DNA from: Rhodoferax sp. | GTDB lineage: Bacteria > Pseudomonadota > Gammaproteobacteria > Burkholderiales > Burkholderiaceae_C | Direction: 5' to 3' | NCBI RefSeq assembly: GCF_030653815.1 | Contig: NZ_JAURYQ010000008.1 | Span: 25,016-89,015, forward strand | DNA length: 64,000 bases | Shown: piece after piece, positions 52,530 through 61,135 of the stretch | Layout: every line of letters begins with the position of its first letter | How positions within the stretch are numbered: position 1 is the stretch's first letter | Made by a program: the position numbers and the translations under genes | Notes under the pieces: model-generated | The model's input: the letters and a program-made list of their open reading frames with translations, nothing else | What the model was told of the DNA's origin: nothing | Databases searched by the model: none

Positions 52530-53537
52530 ATGAGTTATCACCTCTACGCCATCGGCAACGCGCTGGTCGATACCGAATACGAAGTCTCTGATGCCCAGTT
52601 GCAGGCGGCAGGCGTCGAAAAACGGCACATGACGCTGATTGATACCGCGCGCCGTGCCGAACTCCTCAGCCATGTGCACAATGTCAAATCGCACCGAACC
52701 GGTGGCGGCTCGGCCGGCAACACCGTGGTGGCGCTGGCACAACTGGGTGGCAAGGCGTTTTACTCCTGTCGCGTGGCCGATGATGAGTTGGGCGATTTTT
52801 ATACCAAAGACCTGCTCGCCAATAGCGTCGCCACCAACCTCACGCACACCAAAGCGCCCGCGGGTCAAACCGGCAGCTGCATGGTGATGGTCACGCCCGA
52901 TGCCGAGCGCAGCATGAGCACTTTTTTGGGGGCCACGGCCGACATTGACGAGTCCGCACTGCACCCGCACGACATCGTCAAGTCCCGTGTTTACTACATG
53001 GAAGGCTACTTGGCCGCCTCGCCCACCGGGCTGACCGCCGCCATCAAGGGGCGTGCCATTGCGGCGCAGGCGGGCGTCAAGCTGGCCACCACGCTAAGCG
53101 ACATGAGCATGATCAATTTCTGCCGTCCCGGCCTGGATGCCATGGTCGGTACCGACCTGGACTTTTTGTTCTGCAACGAGGAAGAAGCCCAGGTCTGGTG
53201 CGGGACCACGGATGTGGCGCAGATATGCCAGCAACTTGGGCAACAGGCAAAAATCGTGTGTCTGACGCGAAGCGCCAAGGGTTGTCTGGTAATCGAAGCC
53301 GGCCAGGTGACCGAGGTGCCTGCAGCGCAGGTGAAAGCCGTCGATACCAACGGGGCCGGTGATATGTTTGCCGGGGCCTTTTTGTACGCGGTCACGCACG
53401 GCCACAGCCACGCCCAGGCGGCCTGGCTGGCCAATCAGGCCGCTGGCCGTGTGGTGTCGCAATATGGCAATCGCCTTAGCCAGGAAAACATGAATGGCAT
53501 CAAAGCCGACTTCGCCCGGCACATCGCCGTAGTTTGA
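52530..53537 (+). CDS. PfkB-family carbohydrate/nucleoside kinase, adenosine kinase-like
   Basis: A 335-residue kinase of the ribokinase superfamily. The N-terminal signature is THRTGGGSAGNTVVALAQLG-like (HRTGGGSAGNTVVALAQLGG) and the C-terminal catalytic motif is DTNGAGDMFAGAFLYAV with the base Asp in GAGD. The IGNALVDTEYEVSDAQL start resembles adenosine kinase-type members. Substrate assignment is not certain from sequence. It begins 2 bp after fpr and is probably co-transcribed. Confidence 0.88.
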   Translation: MSYHLYAIGNALVDTEYEVSDAQLQAAGVEKRHMTLIDTARRAELLSHVHNVKSHRTGGGSAGNTVVALAQLGGKAFYSCRVADDELGDFYTKDLLANSVATNLTHTKAPAGQTGSCMVMVTPDAERSMSTFLGATADIDESALHPHDIVKSRVYYMEGYLAASPTGLTAAIKGRAIAAQAGVKLATTLSDMSMINFCRPGLDAMVGTDLDFLFCNEEEAQVWCGTTDVAQICQQLGQQAKIVCLTRSAKGCLVIEAGQVTEVPAAQVKAVDTNGAGDMFAGAFLYAVTHGHSHAQAAWLANQAAGRVVSQYGNRLSQENMNGIKADFARHIAVV

Positions 53538-53673
53538 AGCAAGGGTTTACATACTTGATCCAGCTTTGGGTGTTAGGGTTTTCGTTCAGCGTCTGTTCAG
53601 GTTTAAGCGTTAAACTCCCTTTACAGCAGGTCCGGCTGCCAATTTTTTGTTCAACTTTAAAGGTAACTTTCCT

Positions 53674-53979
53674 ATGACAACACGTCGCGTATTCATGATG
53701 CAATCGGTTTTGGGTGCCAGCGTTTTGGCCTCAGGTGCGGCAATGGCTGCGGCCCCCATGGTGGCTGAGACTGATGCCAACGCCAAGGGTCTGGGTTACG
53801 TGGCTGACACGGCCAAGGCAGATGCCAAGAAGTACCCTAAGCACGCTGACACACAACTGTGCAGCAACTGCGCTTTGTACCAAGGCAAGGCGGGTTCCAC
53901 CGCAGGTGGTTGCCCGCTGTTTGCCGGCAAGGAAGTGGCCGCCAAGGGCTGGTGCAGCGCCTGGGCCAAGAAAGCCTAA
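53674..53979 (+). CDS. High-potential iron-sulfur protein (HiPIP)
   Basis: A 101-residue protein. The start at 53674 begins a twin-arginine signal peptide (TTRRVFMMQSVLGASVLASG, cut near AMA). The mature protein has the four cubane-binding Cys in LCSNCALYQG, GGCPLFAG and GWCSAWAKKA, the exact HiPIP spacing. HiPIPs carry electrons in the periplasm between the bc1 complex and reaction centres or terminal oxidases, and are common in Burkholderiales. A strong terminator follows. Confidence 0.94.
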   Translation: MTTRRVFMMQSVLGASVLASGAAMAAAPMVAETDANAKGLGYVADTAKADAKKYPKHADTQLCSNCALYQGKAGSTAGGCPLFAGKEVAAKGWCSAWAKKA

Positions 53980-54005
53980 GCGCCTCGCTGGATCCGTCCA
54001 GTTCA

Positions 54006-54038
54006 CACAAAACCCACCCTTGCGGTGGGTTTTGTTTT
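54006..54038 (+). terminator. Rho-independent terminator after the HiPIP gene
   Basis: AAAACCCACCC and GGTGGGTTTT pair around a TTGC loop and are followed by a T-rich tail (GTTTTTG). Confidence 0.85.
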
Positions 54039-54084
54039 TGGGCTCTGCCAGTCAGGGCAATGCTAAATTTCGGATAATCGGGTC

Positions 54085-54807
54085 ATGAACCCAACAATCA
54101 ACGCTGACCCGGCCGAACTGGCCAAATTCTCCGACCTGGCCCACCGCTGGTGGGATGCCGAGGGTGAGTTTCGCCCGCTGCACCAGATCAACCCCCTGCG
54201 TCTGGGCTGGATGAAAGAATTCTGCGACCTGCAGGACAAGGCTGTGCTCGACGTCGGCTGTGGTGGTGGCATTCTGGCCGACTCGTTAGCCCGCTCTGGC
54301 GCCCACGCCACCGGCATCGACCTGTCGACCAAGGTGCTGCGCATTGCCCAACTGCACGCCATGGACGCTGAAACCAAAAACGTGCACTACCGCGAGATCA
54401 GCGCCGAGGCCATGGCCGCCGAGCAGCCCGCAGGCTTTGATGTGGTGACCTGCATGGAAATGCTGGAGCACGTGCCCGACCCGGCGTCGGTGGTGCAGGC
54501 TTGTGCCACGCTGGTCAAGCCGGGTGGCTGGGTGTTTTTCTCCACCCTTAACCGCAACCCCATGTCCTTTGTGCAGGCCATCGTGGGGGCTGAATACGTG
54601 CTCAACATGCTGCCACGTGGCACCCACGAATATGCCAAATTCATCCGCCCCAGCGAACTGGCGGGCTTTTGCCGTCGTGCCGGCCTGAATGTCCTGCAGA
54701 CGCGGGGATTGTCGTTCAACCCGCTGACCCAGCGCTATTGGCTCAACAACAACACCAGCGTGAATTACCTGCTGGCCACGCAAAAACCAGCCCATTCTCC
54801 AGCGTGA
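54085..54807 (+). CDS. ubiG: Ubiquinone biosynthesis O-methyltransferase
   Basis: A 240-residue SAM-dependent methyltransferase. The start region ELAKFSDLAHRWWDAEGEFR is typical of UbiG. The SAM site is VLDVGCGGGILADSLARSGA and GIDLSTKVLRIAQLHA, followed by FDVVTCMEMLEHVPDP and GGWVFFSTLNRNP. It methylates both hydroxyl steps in ubiquinone synthesis. It overlaps gph by TGATG. Confidence 0.95.
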   Translation: MNPTINADPAELAKFSDLAHRWWDAEGEFRPLHQINPLRLGWMKEFCDLQDKAVLDVGCGGGILADSLARSGAHATGIDLSTKVLRIAQLHAMDAETKNVHYREISAEAMAAEQPAGFDVVTCMEMLEHVPDPASVVQACATLVKPGGWVFFSTLNRNPMSFVQAIVGAEYVLNMLPRGTHEYAKFIRPSELAGFCRRAGLNVLQTRGLSFNPLTQRYWLNNNTSVNYLLATQKPAHSPA

Positions 54808-55496
54808 TGCACCCAGCCGCCCTGTTTTCCCAAGTGCAGGCGGTGCTGTTCGATCTGGACGGCACGCTCATTGACAGCGCGCCTGACTTGGCGGCCGCCG
54901 CTGACGCCATGCGTGTTGCGCGCGGTCTGCCGTCCCTGCCGCTGGCGCAGTACCGCCCCATGGCGGGCGCCGGAGCCCGTGGCCTGTTGGGCGTGGCCTT
55001 TGGCATGACCCCCGAGCACGCAGATTACGAGACATTGCGCGAAGAGTTTTTTTGTAACTATGAGCGTAGCCTGACGCAGCGCACCGGGATCTTCAATGGC
55101 GTGCCCGAGTTGCTGGAGAGTTTTGCCATTCAGGGTGTGAAATGGGGCGTGGTGACCAACAAGTCCGAACGCTTCACCTTGCCGCTGACGGGCGCCATGC
55201 CTTTGTTTGCCACCGCCGGCGCCATTGTCAGCGGCGACACCACACCGCATGCCAAACCGCACCCGGAACCCTTGCTGGAAGCCGCCCGCCGCTTGGGCGT
55301 GGATGCCAGTCGCTGTGTTTATGTGGGTGACGACGAACGTGACATCGTGGCCGGTCTGGCGGCCGGCATGGCGACCGTGGCGGTCACCTATGGTTACCTT
55401 GGGGCGCAGGCCGACACCAGCCGGTGGGGCGCAAATGCCACAATTAATTGTGTGAATGAACTCTTGCCGCTCTTGCAATTTTCCAGTGTGGCCTAA
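54807..55496 (+). CDS. gph: HAD-family phosphoglycolate phosphatase
   Basis: A 229-residue HAD hydrolase starting at the ATG inside TGATG (54807). Motif I is VLFDLDGTLIDSAPDLAAAA, motif II WGVVTNKSERF, motif III region KPHPEPLLEAARRLG and motif IV VYVGDDERDIVAGLAAGM. Phosphoglycolate phosphatase is the usual annotation in the ubiG-gph pair of Burkholderiales. It ends 13 bp before the tmRNA gene. Confidence 0.9.
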   Translation: MHPAALFSQVQAVLFDLDGTLIDSAPDLAAAADAMRVARGLPSLPLAQYRPMAGAGARGLLGVAFGMTPEHADYETLREEFFCNYERSLTQRTGIFNGVPELLESFAIQGVKWGVVTNKSERFTLPLTGAMPLFATAGAIVSGDTTPHAKPHPEPLLEAARRLGVDASRCVYVGDDERDIVAGLAAGMATVAVTYGYLGAQADTSRWGANATINCVNELLPLLQFSSVA

Positions 55497-55509
55497 AATA
55501 GGAAACTGA

Positions 55510-55886
55510 GGGGCTGCACTGGTTTCGACGTGGATTCGGACGCGCGGCAGGGCATGTCGAGCTGAATGGGCTCGTAAAACAGATTCAAAAAAACTAACTG
55601 CAAACGACGAACGTTTCGCACTCGCTGCTTAATTGCACGTGAGCCTCACAACAGTCAGCCGATCGGCTGGGCAAGGGTAGCGCAAGCTGTCCAGGCTGTG
55701 GGGTAATTTAATTCGGCTGGGGTCGCCTTGGGTAACTTAGGGCGATTCAAGAAAATAGGTTACTGGCGATTTGCATAGCGTGCCACTGCGCGATGTGAAA
55801 AGCGAGATCCAAATCAGACGGCTACACATGTAGAACTGTTCGAAGAAGGTTTGCGGACGCGGGTTCAAATCCCGCCAGCTCCACCA
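55510..55886 (+). ncRNA. ssrA: Transfer-messenger RNA (tmRNA)
   Basis: The 5' end GGGGCTGCACTGGTTTCGAC and the 3' end GGTTCAAATCCCGCCAGCTC-CACCA are the tRNA-like halves. GGGGCTG pairs with CAGCTCC (one G-U) and the gene ends in encoded CCA. The tag reading frame at 55600-55632 encodes ANDERFALAA and a stop. tmRNA with SmpB rescues stalled ribosomes. Its 3' end is a common integration site, and an integrase gene follows at once. Confidence 0.97.
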
Positions 55887-55898
55887 CTATAACGTCCA

Positions 55899-55937
55899 AG
55901 GCCGTTTGCTGACATCCAGTAAACGGCCTTTTTCTTT
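55899..55937 (+). terminator. Terminator after ssrA
   Basis: AGGCCGTTT (55899-55907) pairs with AAACGGCCT (55921-55929), followed by TTTTCTTT. It separates tmRNA from the integrase. Confidence 0.8.
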
Positions 55938-55998
55938 GGAAAATCAATAATTTATGTCCAATGTTGTCCAAAGTGATGTGATTGCATCCAAACGATGA

Positions 55999-56085
55999 CC
56001 GGGGAACAAACCGGGGAACAACCGGGGAGAATTATGGTAAATTCAGAGTTGTTCCCCGGTTTTTGCTGGGAATTCTGTTCCCCGG
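55999..56085. repeat. CCGGGGAACA repeat cluster upstream of the integrase
   Basis: CCGGGGAACA is present at 55999 and 56011, CCGGGGAGA at 56022, and the inverse TGTTCCCCGG at 56050 and 56076. A doubled TTGTCCAA-type element lies slightly upstream (near 55955-55975). The copies in both orientations between the attachment site and the integrase ATG suit arm-type integrase or excisionase sites, or a repressor operator. Confidence 0.65.
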
Positions 56086-56098
56086 CTTTGGAGTTCCC

Positions 56099-57343
56099 AT
56101 GTTGACTGACAAGCATTGTAAAAATGCGATCTGCCCCGCAGACAAGAAGCGCGCACGTTTCACTGACTCTGGGGGGTTGTACCTGGAAGTGAGTCCCGCT
56201 GGGTCAAAGCGTTGGTTTTGGAAGCTGTACGCCAATGGCAAAGAAGGGCGCATGGCCTTGGGTAGCTACCCGGCGATGGGGCTGGCAGATGCTCGCAAAG
56301 CTCGGGATACGGTCAGGCTGCAAAAGGCCGGAGGGCATGACCCGGTGCAAGCGCGCAAGGTGGAAAAGCTCAAGGCCAGCAATCCGGCTGGCGACACCTT
56401 TCAGGTGGTTGCCCTGGAGTGGTATGCCAAACAGGCGCCGCAGTGGAGTCCTGCGCATGCTGATCGCTCGTTGCGTCAGTTCGAGCGCGACCTTTTCCCT
56501 TGGCTTGGTGCGCGACGTATGAAGGAAATCGAGCCTGTGGAGCTTCTGGCCACCCTCCGCAAGGTGGAGGAACGGGGCGCAGTGGAGACGGCTGATCGAG
56601 GTCTGATGCTTGCGCGTCAAGTCTGGCGTTACGGGGTGGCAACCGGTCGAGTTGACCGTGACATTACAGCCGACCTCAAGGGAGCGCTATCTCCATATCG
56701 GGGCAAACACTTTGCGGCCATTACGGAGCCTGTAAAGTTTGGTGAGTTGTTGCGGGCACTCACGGCTTATCGTGGAAGTGCGGCTGTGCGCGCCGCCCTG
56801 CAGCTTGCGCCATTGCTGTTCCAGCGGCCTGGTGAATTGCGGGGCGCTGCATGGTCTGAAGTGGATCTAGATGCTGCTTTGTGGACTATTCCGGCGGCTC
56901 GAATGAAGCGCGGCAAAGATGGGAAAGAAAACGGTGACCCACATCTGGTTCCATTGCCAAGGCAGGCTGTGGAAATCCTGCGCAACTTACACCCGCTGAC
57001 CGGACATGGAACCTTGATTTTCCCCGGTGAGCGCAACCATGACCGACCCATTTCCGAAAACTCTGTACGAACAGCTTTAATCACGCTCGGCTACACATCG
57101 GAGTTGCATACTTGGCACGGTTTTAGAGCAACTGCTCGGACCATGTTGGCCGAACGCTTGGACTGCGATCCATTGATCATTGAAGCGCAGCTTGCCCACG
57201 CGGTGAAGGACGCCAATGGACGCGCATACAACCGTACCCAATACTTGAAGCACCGCACTGAAATGATGCAGCGATGGGCGGACTATCTGGACAAACTCCG
57301 CAAGGGGGCCGATGTATTTGAATTGCCCCGGCAAGTCGCATGA
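56099..57343 (+). CDS. int: Tyrosine site-specific integrase of the ssrA-integrated island
   Basis: A 414-residue integrase. The ATG at 56099 begins the DUF4102 N-terminal domain (MLTDKHCKNAICPADKKRAR, then GGLYLEVSPAGSKRWFWKLY). A SAM-like core-binding domain covers about 100-190. The catalytic domain shows the first Arg in FQRPGELRGAAWSEVD, HTWHGFRATARTM (His-x-x-Arg) and the nucleophile Tyr in AYNRTQYLKHRTEMMQRW. P4-type integrases of this kind commonly use tRNA or tmRNA 3' ends, consistent with ssrA 0.2 kb upstream. The partner att site is expected right of the window. Confidence 0.93.
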   Translation: MLTDKHCKNAICPADKKRARFTDSGGLYLEVSPAGSKRWFWKLYANGKEGRMALGSYPAMGLADARKARDTVRLQKAGGHDPVQARKVEKLKASNPAGDTFQVVALEWYAKQAPQWSPAHADRSLRQFERDLFPWLGARRMKEIEPVELLATLRKVEERGAVETADRGLMLARQVWRYGVATGRVDRDITADLKGALSPYRGKHFAAITEPVKFGELLRALTAYRGSAAVRAALQLAPLLFQRPGELRGAAWSEVDLDAALWTIPAARMKRGKDGKENGDPHLVPLPRQAVEILRNLHPLTGHGTLIFPGERNHDRPISENSVRTALITLGYTSELHTWHGFRATARTMLAERLDCDPLIIEAQLAHAVKDANGRAYNRTQYLKHRTEMMQRWADYLDKLRKGADVFELPRQVA

Positions 57344-57395
57344 GTGCGATTGGGTCCAATTGCATGCATGGGGCGCCTGCAGCTACGCAGCGTTC

Positions 57396-57515
57396 TTATA
57401 TTGAACCCATGCGTTCCTGAAATTCACGCTCCTGGCGCGCATCGTCCCAGTCAATGAAATCTCCATAATCGTCAACCGCTTCTTCCTCTGTAAAGTCTTC
57501 GTCGAAATCATACAT
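57396..57515 (-). CDS. 39-residue highly acidic microprotein
   Basis: A short gene from ATG 57515 to TAA 57396, with a near-ideal ribosome site (AGGAGA, 6 nt from the ATG). The product begins MYDFDEDFTEEEAVDDYGDF and continues IDWDDARQEREFQERMGSI. About 16 of 39 residues are Asp or Glu. It lies on the strand opposite to the integrase, convergent with it. Strongly acidic small proteins on mobile elements can mimic DNA (anti-restriction or anti-defence) or act as small regulators, but no family is recognised and expression is unproven. Confidence 0.55.
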   Translation of the reverse strand: MYDFDEDFTEEEAVDDYGDFIDWDDARQEREFQERMGSI

Positions 57516-58384
57516 AAAAGTCTCCTGTGTATCAGTGCTGGCCTAAAAGAATGAATTCTTATTCTTGTAGGTCGAGACGTCAACGGCGATTTTGCAGGCC
57601 ATAAAAATCAGGTGGCGTGATCTAAGTGGCCGATGATTTTTTTGTTGGATTTAGTTGGACTTCTCTGGACCTGGTAGGACGCCAGTTTGCTGAGCAAGGG
57701 CGCGACAGTGCTCGAAATTCTTTCAGAGATTTTCTTTGTGCGTGTCTTTTGAGCGCAACAAAAAGGCGCATTCCAATGGGGAAGGTTGGCTATCAACCAC
57801 CGCTTGGCAGCGAAGAGGAGTTGGACTTTGCGCCAGCTGCATGTAGGCTTCGTTTCTGACTGAGCGTATATCGCCAAAGAGGAATCCAGAAGTTTTCAAA
57901 TACATATCACCAACGTGAACTGGGGAGCCTTTGTTAGCTGGTCACCCGTTACGCAAGTCGCAGCACCCTTCGTGTTGCACCAGCGGCTAGATGCAAGCCA
58001 TTGAGCTTGGAGATCTGCCACGTCAAGGTTCATCTGCCCCTGGCAAATAAGATATCTGAACTAGGCCGACAAGGCTTCTATCCCGCGACTGCAGCGTACG
58101 CAAGCTGATAGTCTGTACTTCGCACCAACTGCTTGCTATCCGTCCAATCTGGCTTGAATGGTCGGGTTGGACTCTATGCCGCACGTTTCTGCCGGTAGGT
58201 GATCTTCGGTCGCCGGCCCCATCGGGTGATTGCCGCTTGTTTTTTCACCACCCCTAAAGAGAATTCCGCGCCGAGCCGTTTCAGGATCGGCCGGTTTCTG
58301 TTTGCGTCAACCCCAAAGGAGAAATCATCGAATCCAACCGCACACGACCAAGTTTAATTTTTCATCAACCGAAGGAGTTTCAAC
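57516..58384. other. Long intergenic stretch with decayed sequence
   Basis: About 870 bp without a supported gene. Near 58180-58240 the minus strand reads WGRRPKITYRQKRAA and a stop, which looks like the C-terminal end of an otherwise lost protein, possibly a transposase. The last 100 bp before 58385 contain two purine-rich ribosome-site-like motifs (AAAGGAG and GAAGGAG), the second used by the next gene. The rest shows nothing recognisable. Confidence 0.4.
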
Positions 58385-58807
58385 GTGACATCTCTCATTT
58401 GTCCAAATTGCGGTTCTGAGCACATCAGGATCAAGAACATCGCCAGGAAGACAGGCGGAGCCATAGGCACAGTTGCAGGCGGTGCCAGCGGCATAGCCGG
58501 CGCCATGAGCGGCGCAAGACTGGGTTTTTTAGTCGGCGTCACAGCTGGGCCAGTAGGTGCCTTTGCCGGCTCGCTGGCCGGCGCTGCGCTGGGAGGCATC
58601 TTCGGTGCCGCCGTTGGCTGTGAAGTCGGCGTCACCGTCGGCGGCATGGTCGATGACCATCTGCTGGAAAACTACGCCTGCATCACCTGCGGTCACTCTT
58701 TTGGACGTAACGAAGCCATGGAACCCGGTGCCATGGGGCAGGCCGTCCTGAACGTGGCACACGCCTCAGCCCCCGAGTCCCCCAAGTCCAATGCCACCAA
58801 GCGTTAG
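58385..58807 (+). CDS. Split zinc-ribbon protein with glycine-rich membrane core
   Basis: A 140-residue protein from a GTG at 58385 with GAAGGAG upstream. Residues 3-15 contain CPNCGSEH, then come about 75 residues of Gly/Ala-rich hydrophobic sequence (GGAIGTVAGGASGIAGAMSG, VGVTAGPVGAFAGSLAGAAL) with glycine-zipper spacing, then CITCGHSFGRNE. The two CxxC pairs would form one zinc ribbon with the membrane segment looped out between them. Small island genes of this type have no known role. Membrane insertion is likely. Confidence 0.65.
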   Translation: MTSLICPNCGSEHIRIKNIARKTGGAIGTVAGGASGIAGAMSGARLGFLVGVTAGPVGAFAGSLAGAALGGIFGAAVGCEVGVTVGGMVDDHLLENYACITCGHSFGRNEAMEPGAMGQAVLNVAHASAPESPKSNATKR

Positions 58808-58944
58808 ACCTTCCCCGCCGAAATCTCGGCATCGTTTTCCTTCTCCCCAAGTCTCCCTAAACCCGGGCGCAGCCCGTTTCTGCATTTTGACGCAGAGGCA
58901 CGGTCACGCCCATTCAAAACCAACCCAACGAAAGAAACCATCAC

Positions 58945-59913
58945 ATGGCACACCAACTTGAAAAAATGGCTTACACCGGCGAAACCCCTTGGCACCAGCT
59001 GGGCAACCAGCTTCCCGCCAAACAACCCATCGAGGTCTGGGCAGAAAAAGCCGGCATGAACTGGGACATCTGCGCCACGCCCGTCCGCTACATGACCGAG
59101 CAGGCCGGCTCACTCGGCTCCATCATGTCGTTTGACGAGCAACAGGTGCTGTACCGCAGCGACACCGAGGCCCCTCTGTCCGTGGTCAGTGGCCGCTACC
59201 AGGTGGTCCAGCCCAAGGCCGTCCTGGAGTTCTACCGGGATCTGACTGAAATCTCGGGCTTTGAGCTGGAAACGGCTGGCGTCCTCAAAGCAGGCAAGAA
59301 ATTCTGGGCCCTGGCGCGCACCGGCAAGGAAACGGTGCTCAAAGGCAACGACGTGGTCAAGGGCTACATCCTGCTGGCCACGTCCTGCGACGGAACGCTT
59401 GCCACCACGGCAACCCCGACGACCATCCGGGTGGTCTGCAATAACACCTTGGCCATCGCCCTGAACGGCGTCAGCAGCGCCATTAAGGTGCCGCACAGCA
59501 CCAGCTTCGACGCCCAAGCGGTGAAGAAACTGCTGGGAGTGGCTGTGTCGCACTGGGACAGTTTCATGTACAGCATGAAAACCCTGTCCGAGCGCAAAGT
59601 CAAAACCCATGAGTCCATGAACTACTTCCTGCGTGTCCTTTGCGAAACCGACAGCCATGCCGACGCAACGCGGGGCCTGACGAATGAGCGGGCCTTGAAA
59701 AAGGTCCAGGCGCTTTATGACGGCCACGGCAGGGGAGCAGAACTGTCTGCCGCCAGCGGTACGGCTTGGGGATTGCTCAGCGCGGTCACCGAGTTTGTGG
59801 ACCACGAGAAACGCGCCCGCAGCCAGGAGTATCGGCTCGACAGCGCCTGGTTCGGTCAGGGGGCCAACCTCAAGCAACGGGCGCTTGACTACGCACTGCA
59901 ACTCGCGGCCTGA
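58945..59913 (+). CDS. DUF932 family (phage/plasmid-like) protein
   Basis: A 322-residue protein matching the phage/plasmid-like DUF932 family. The N-terminus has MAYTGETPWHQLGNQLPAKQ and YRSDTEAPLSVVSGRYQVVQ, the middle LARTGKETVLKGNDVVKGYI and ATPTTIRVVCNNTLAIALNG. The C-terminal helical part ends with LKQRALDYALQLAA. Members are encoded next to recombination genes on integrative elements and plasmids, but their activity is not established. A strong hairpin terminator follows before the YqaJ gene. Confidence 0.88.
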   Translation: MAHQLEKMAYTGETPWHQLGNQLPAKQPIEVWAEKAGMNWDICATPVRYMTEQAGSLGSIMSFDEQQVLYRSDTEAPLSVVSGRYQVVQPKAVLEFYRDLTEISGFELETAGVLKAGKKFWALARTGKETVLKGNDVVKGYILLATSCDGTLATTATPTTIRVVCNNTLAIALNGVSSAIKVPHSTSFDAQAVKKLLGVAVSHWDSFMYSMKTLSERKVKTHESMNYFLRVLCETDSHADATRGLTNERALKKVQALYDGHGRGAELSAASGTAWGLLSAVTEFVDHEKRARSQEYRLDSAWFGQGANLKQRALDYALQLAA

Positions 59914-59956
59914 ACAGGCTATCCGCTGCAATCCGTCAAAGGACCAGCGCCAGCAT

Positions 59957-59995
59957 AAACCCCGGCCCATCTTCGGATGGACCGGGGTTTTGTCA
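59957..59995 (+). terminator. Strong hairpin after the DUF932 gene
   Basis: AAACCCCGGCCCATC pairs with GATGGACCGGGGTTT around a TTCG loop, followed by TTGTC. The stable UUCG-type loop makes a firm terminator or processing site between DUF932 and YqaJ. Confidence 0.8.
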
Positions 59996-60032
59996 TTGGG
60001 CGAACCAATCTAACCAAATGAAAGGAATTGCC

Positions 60033-61034
60033 ATGGGCAATACCGCAACGGCTGACAAGCCACTCAGGTCTAGGCCAGCTTTGAAGCTGGTCAAAACCAA
60101 CGAACTGTCGCGTGACGACTGGCTGAACGTCCGAAAGGGCGGTATCGGCAGCTCCGATGCCGGGGCAGCGGTGGGTCTAAACCCATACAAATCCCCGCTC
60201 GAACTCTGGATGGAAAAGACCGGCAAAGACGCCGGCCTGCCCAAAACAGACCCCAACGACGAAACCAGCCCGATGTACTGGGGCACGCTATTGGAGCCGA
60301 TTGTGGCGGCGCATTACACCAAGCGCACCGGGAACCGTGTGCGGCGGGTCAACGCCGTTCTACAGCATCCCAGCGAGCCCTGGATGCGTGCCAACCTGGA
60401 TCGGGAAATCGTCGGCTCACCCGACGTGCAGATCCTGGAATGCAAGACGGCAGGGATGAATGGCGCCAGGCTGTGGAAGGAGGGCGTTCCAGAGTACGTC
60501 CAGCTTCAGGTCATGCACCAGCTGGCCGTCACCGGCAAGCAGGCGGCGGACGTGGCGGTACTGATCTGCGGCCAAGAGCTGCAGGTGCACCGGATCGAGC
60601 GCGATGAAGCCATGATCGCCCAGCTGATCGAACTGGAGCGGCATTTCTGGCGCTTCGTCGAACTGGATCTGGCGCCACCGGCCGATGGTTCAGATTCCGC
60701 GGATGTGGCCTTGCGCGCGCTCTATCCCCATGACAACGGGCAGTGCCTGGATCTGGTTCACGACCTGGAGATGTCGGCGGCGTTCTCGGACCTGTTGGCG
60801 GTCAGGCAGTTGCTGACCACGCAAACGCAGCTGGAAGCCCAACTCAAGCAGCGTATCCAGCAGCGTATGGGCGACGTGACCAAGGCTGTGTTCGACGGCG
60901 GGGAGGTGAGCTGGAAGCGCAGCAAGGACGGCCTCGGGCTGGATCTTGAAAAGCTCCTGGTGGACCAACCGGACCTGCCGCAGCGTTATCCCCTGGTCAA
61001 GCCAGGTTCCCGGCGATTTCTTGTGAACGTGTAA
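60033..61034 (+). CDS. YqaJ-family (lambda exonuclease-type) recombination nuclease
   Basis: A 333-residue protein. The start at 60033 is preferred to 60018 because AAAGGAAT precedes it at the right distance. The YqaJ domain is clear: LSRDDWLNVRKGGIGSSDAG, VGLNPYKSPLELW, MYWGTLLEPIVAAHYTKRTG, and the catalytic core MRANLDREIVGSPDVQILEC with K following (D...ExK). It would resect double-strand ends for single-strand-annealing recombination. A matching Bet/RecT annealing protein is not visible in the window. The C-terminal part is a helical accessory region. Confidence 0.88.
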   Translation: MGNTATADKPLRSRPALKLVKTNELSRDDWLNVRKGGIGSSDAGAAVGLNPYKSPLELWMEKTGKDAGLPKTDPNDETSPMYWGTLLEPIVAAHYTKRTGNRVRRVNAVLQHPSEPWMRANLDREIVGSPDVQILECKTAGMNGARLWKEGVPEYVQLQVMHQLAVTGKQAADVAVLICGQELQVHRIERDEAMIAQLIELERHFWRFVELDLAPPADGSDSADVALRALYPHDNGQCLDLVHDLEMSAAFSDLLAVRQLLTTQTQLEAQLKQRIQQRMGDVTKAVFDGGEVSWKRSKDGLGLDLEKLLVDQPDLPQRYPLVKPGSRRFLVNV

Positions 61035-61040
61035 ACCCTC

Positions 61041-61098
61041 GCCCCATTCCGCTGGGGCTTTTATGGCCTGCCCCTATGCGGAGTGAAGGGGGCAGGCC
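61041..61098 (+). terminator. Two hairpins between YqaJ and the next gene
   Basis: GCCCCA (61041-61046) pairs with TGGGGC (61053-61058), followed by TTTTA, as a weak terminator. A second, longer hairpin has GGCCTGCCCC (61065-61074) and GGGGCAGGCC (61089-61098) as perfect arms. The second may regulate translation of the downstream gene. Confidence 0.6.
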
Positions 61099-61135
61099 TG
61101 GACAAATCAAATCAACCAAACCAGAAGGAAACAAC

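Noticed and set aside
55850..55886. Apparent tRNA 3' end (GGTTCAAATCCCGCC...CCA)
   Set aside because: It is the 3' half of the tmRNA. The matching 5' half is at 55510 and the tag frame lies between.
58170..58240. Minus-strand segment ending in WGRRPKITYRQKRAA
   Set aside because: It may be the tail of a lost transposase, but it is too short and without further matches to list as a separate gene.
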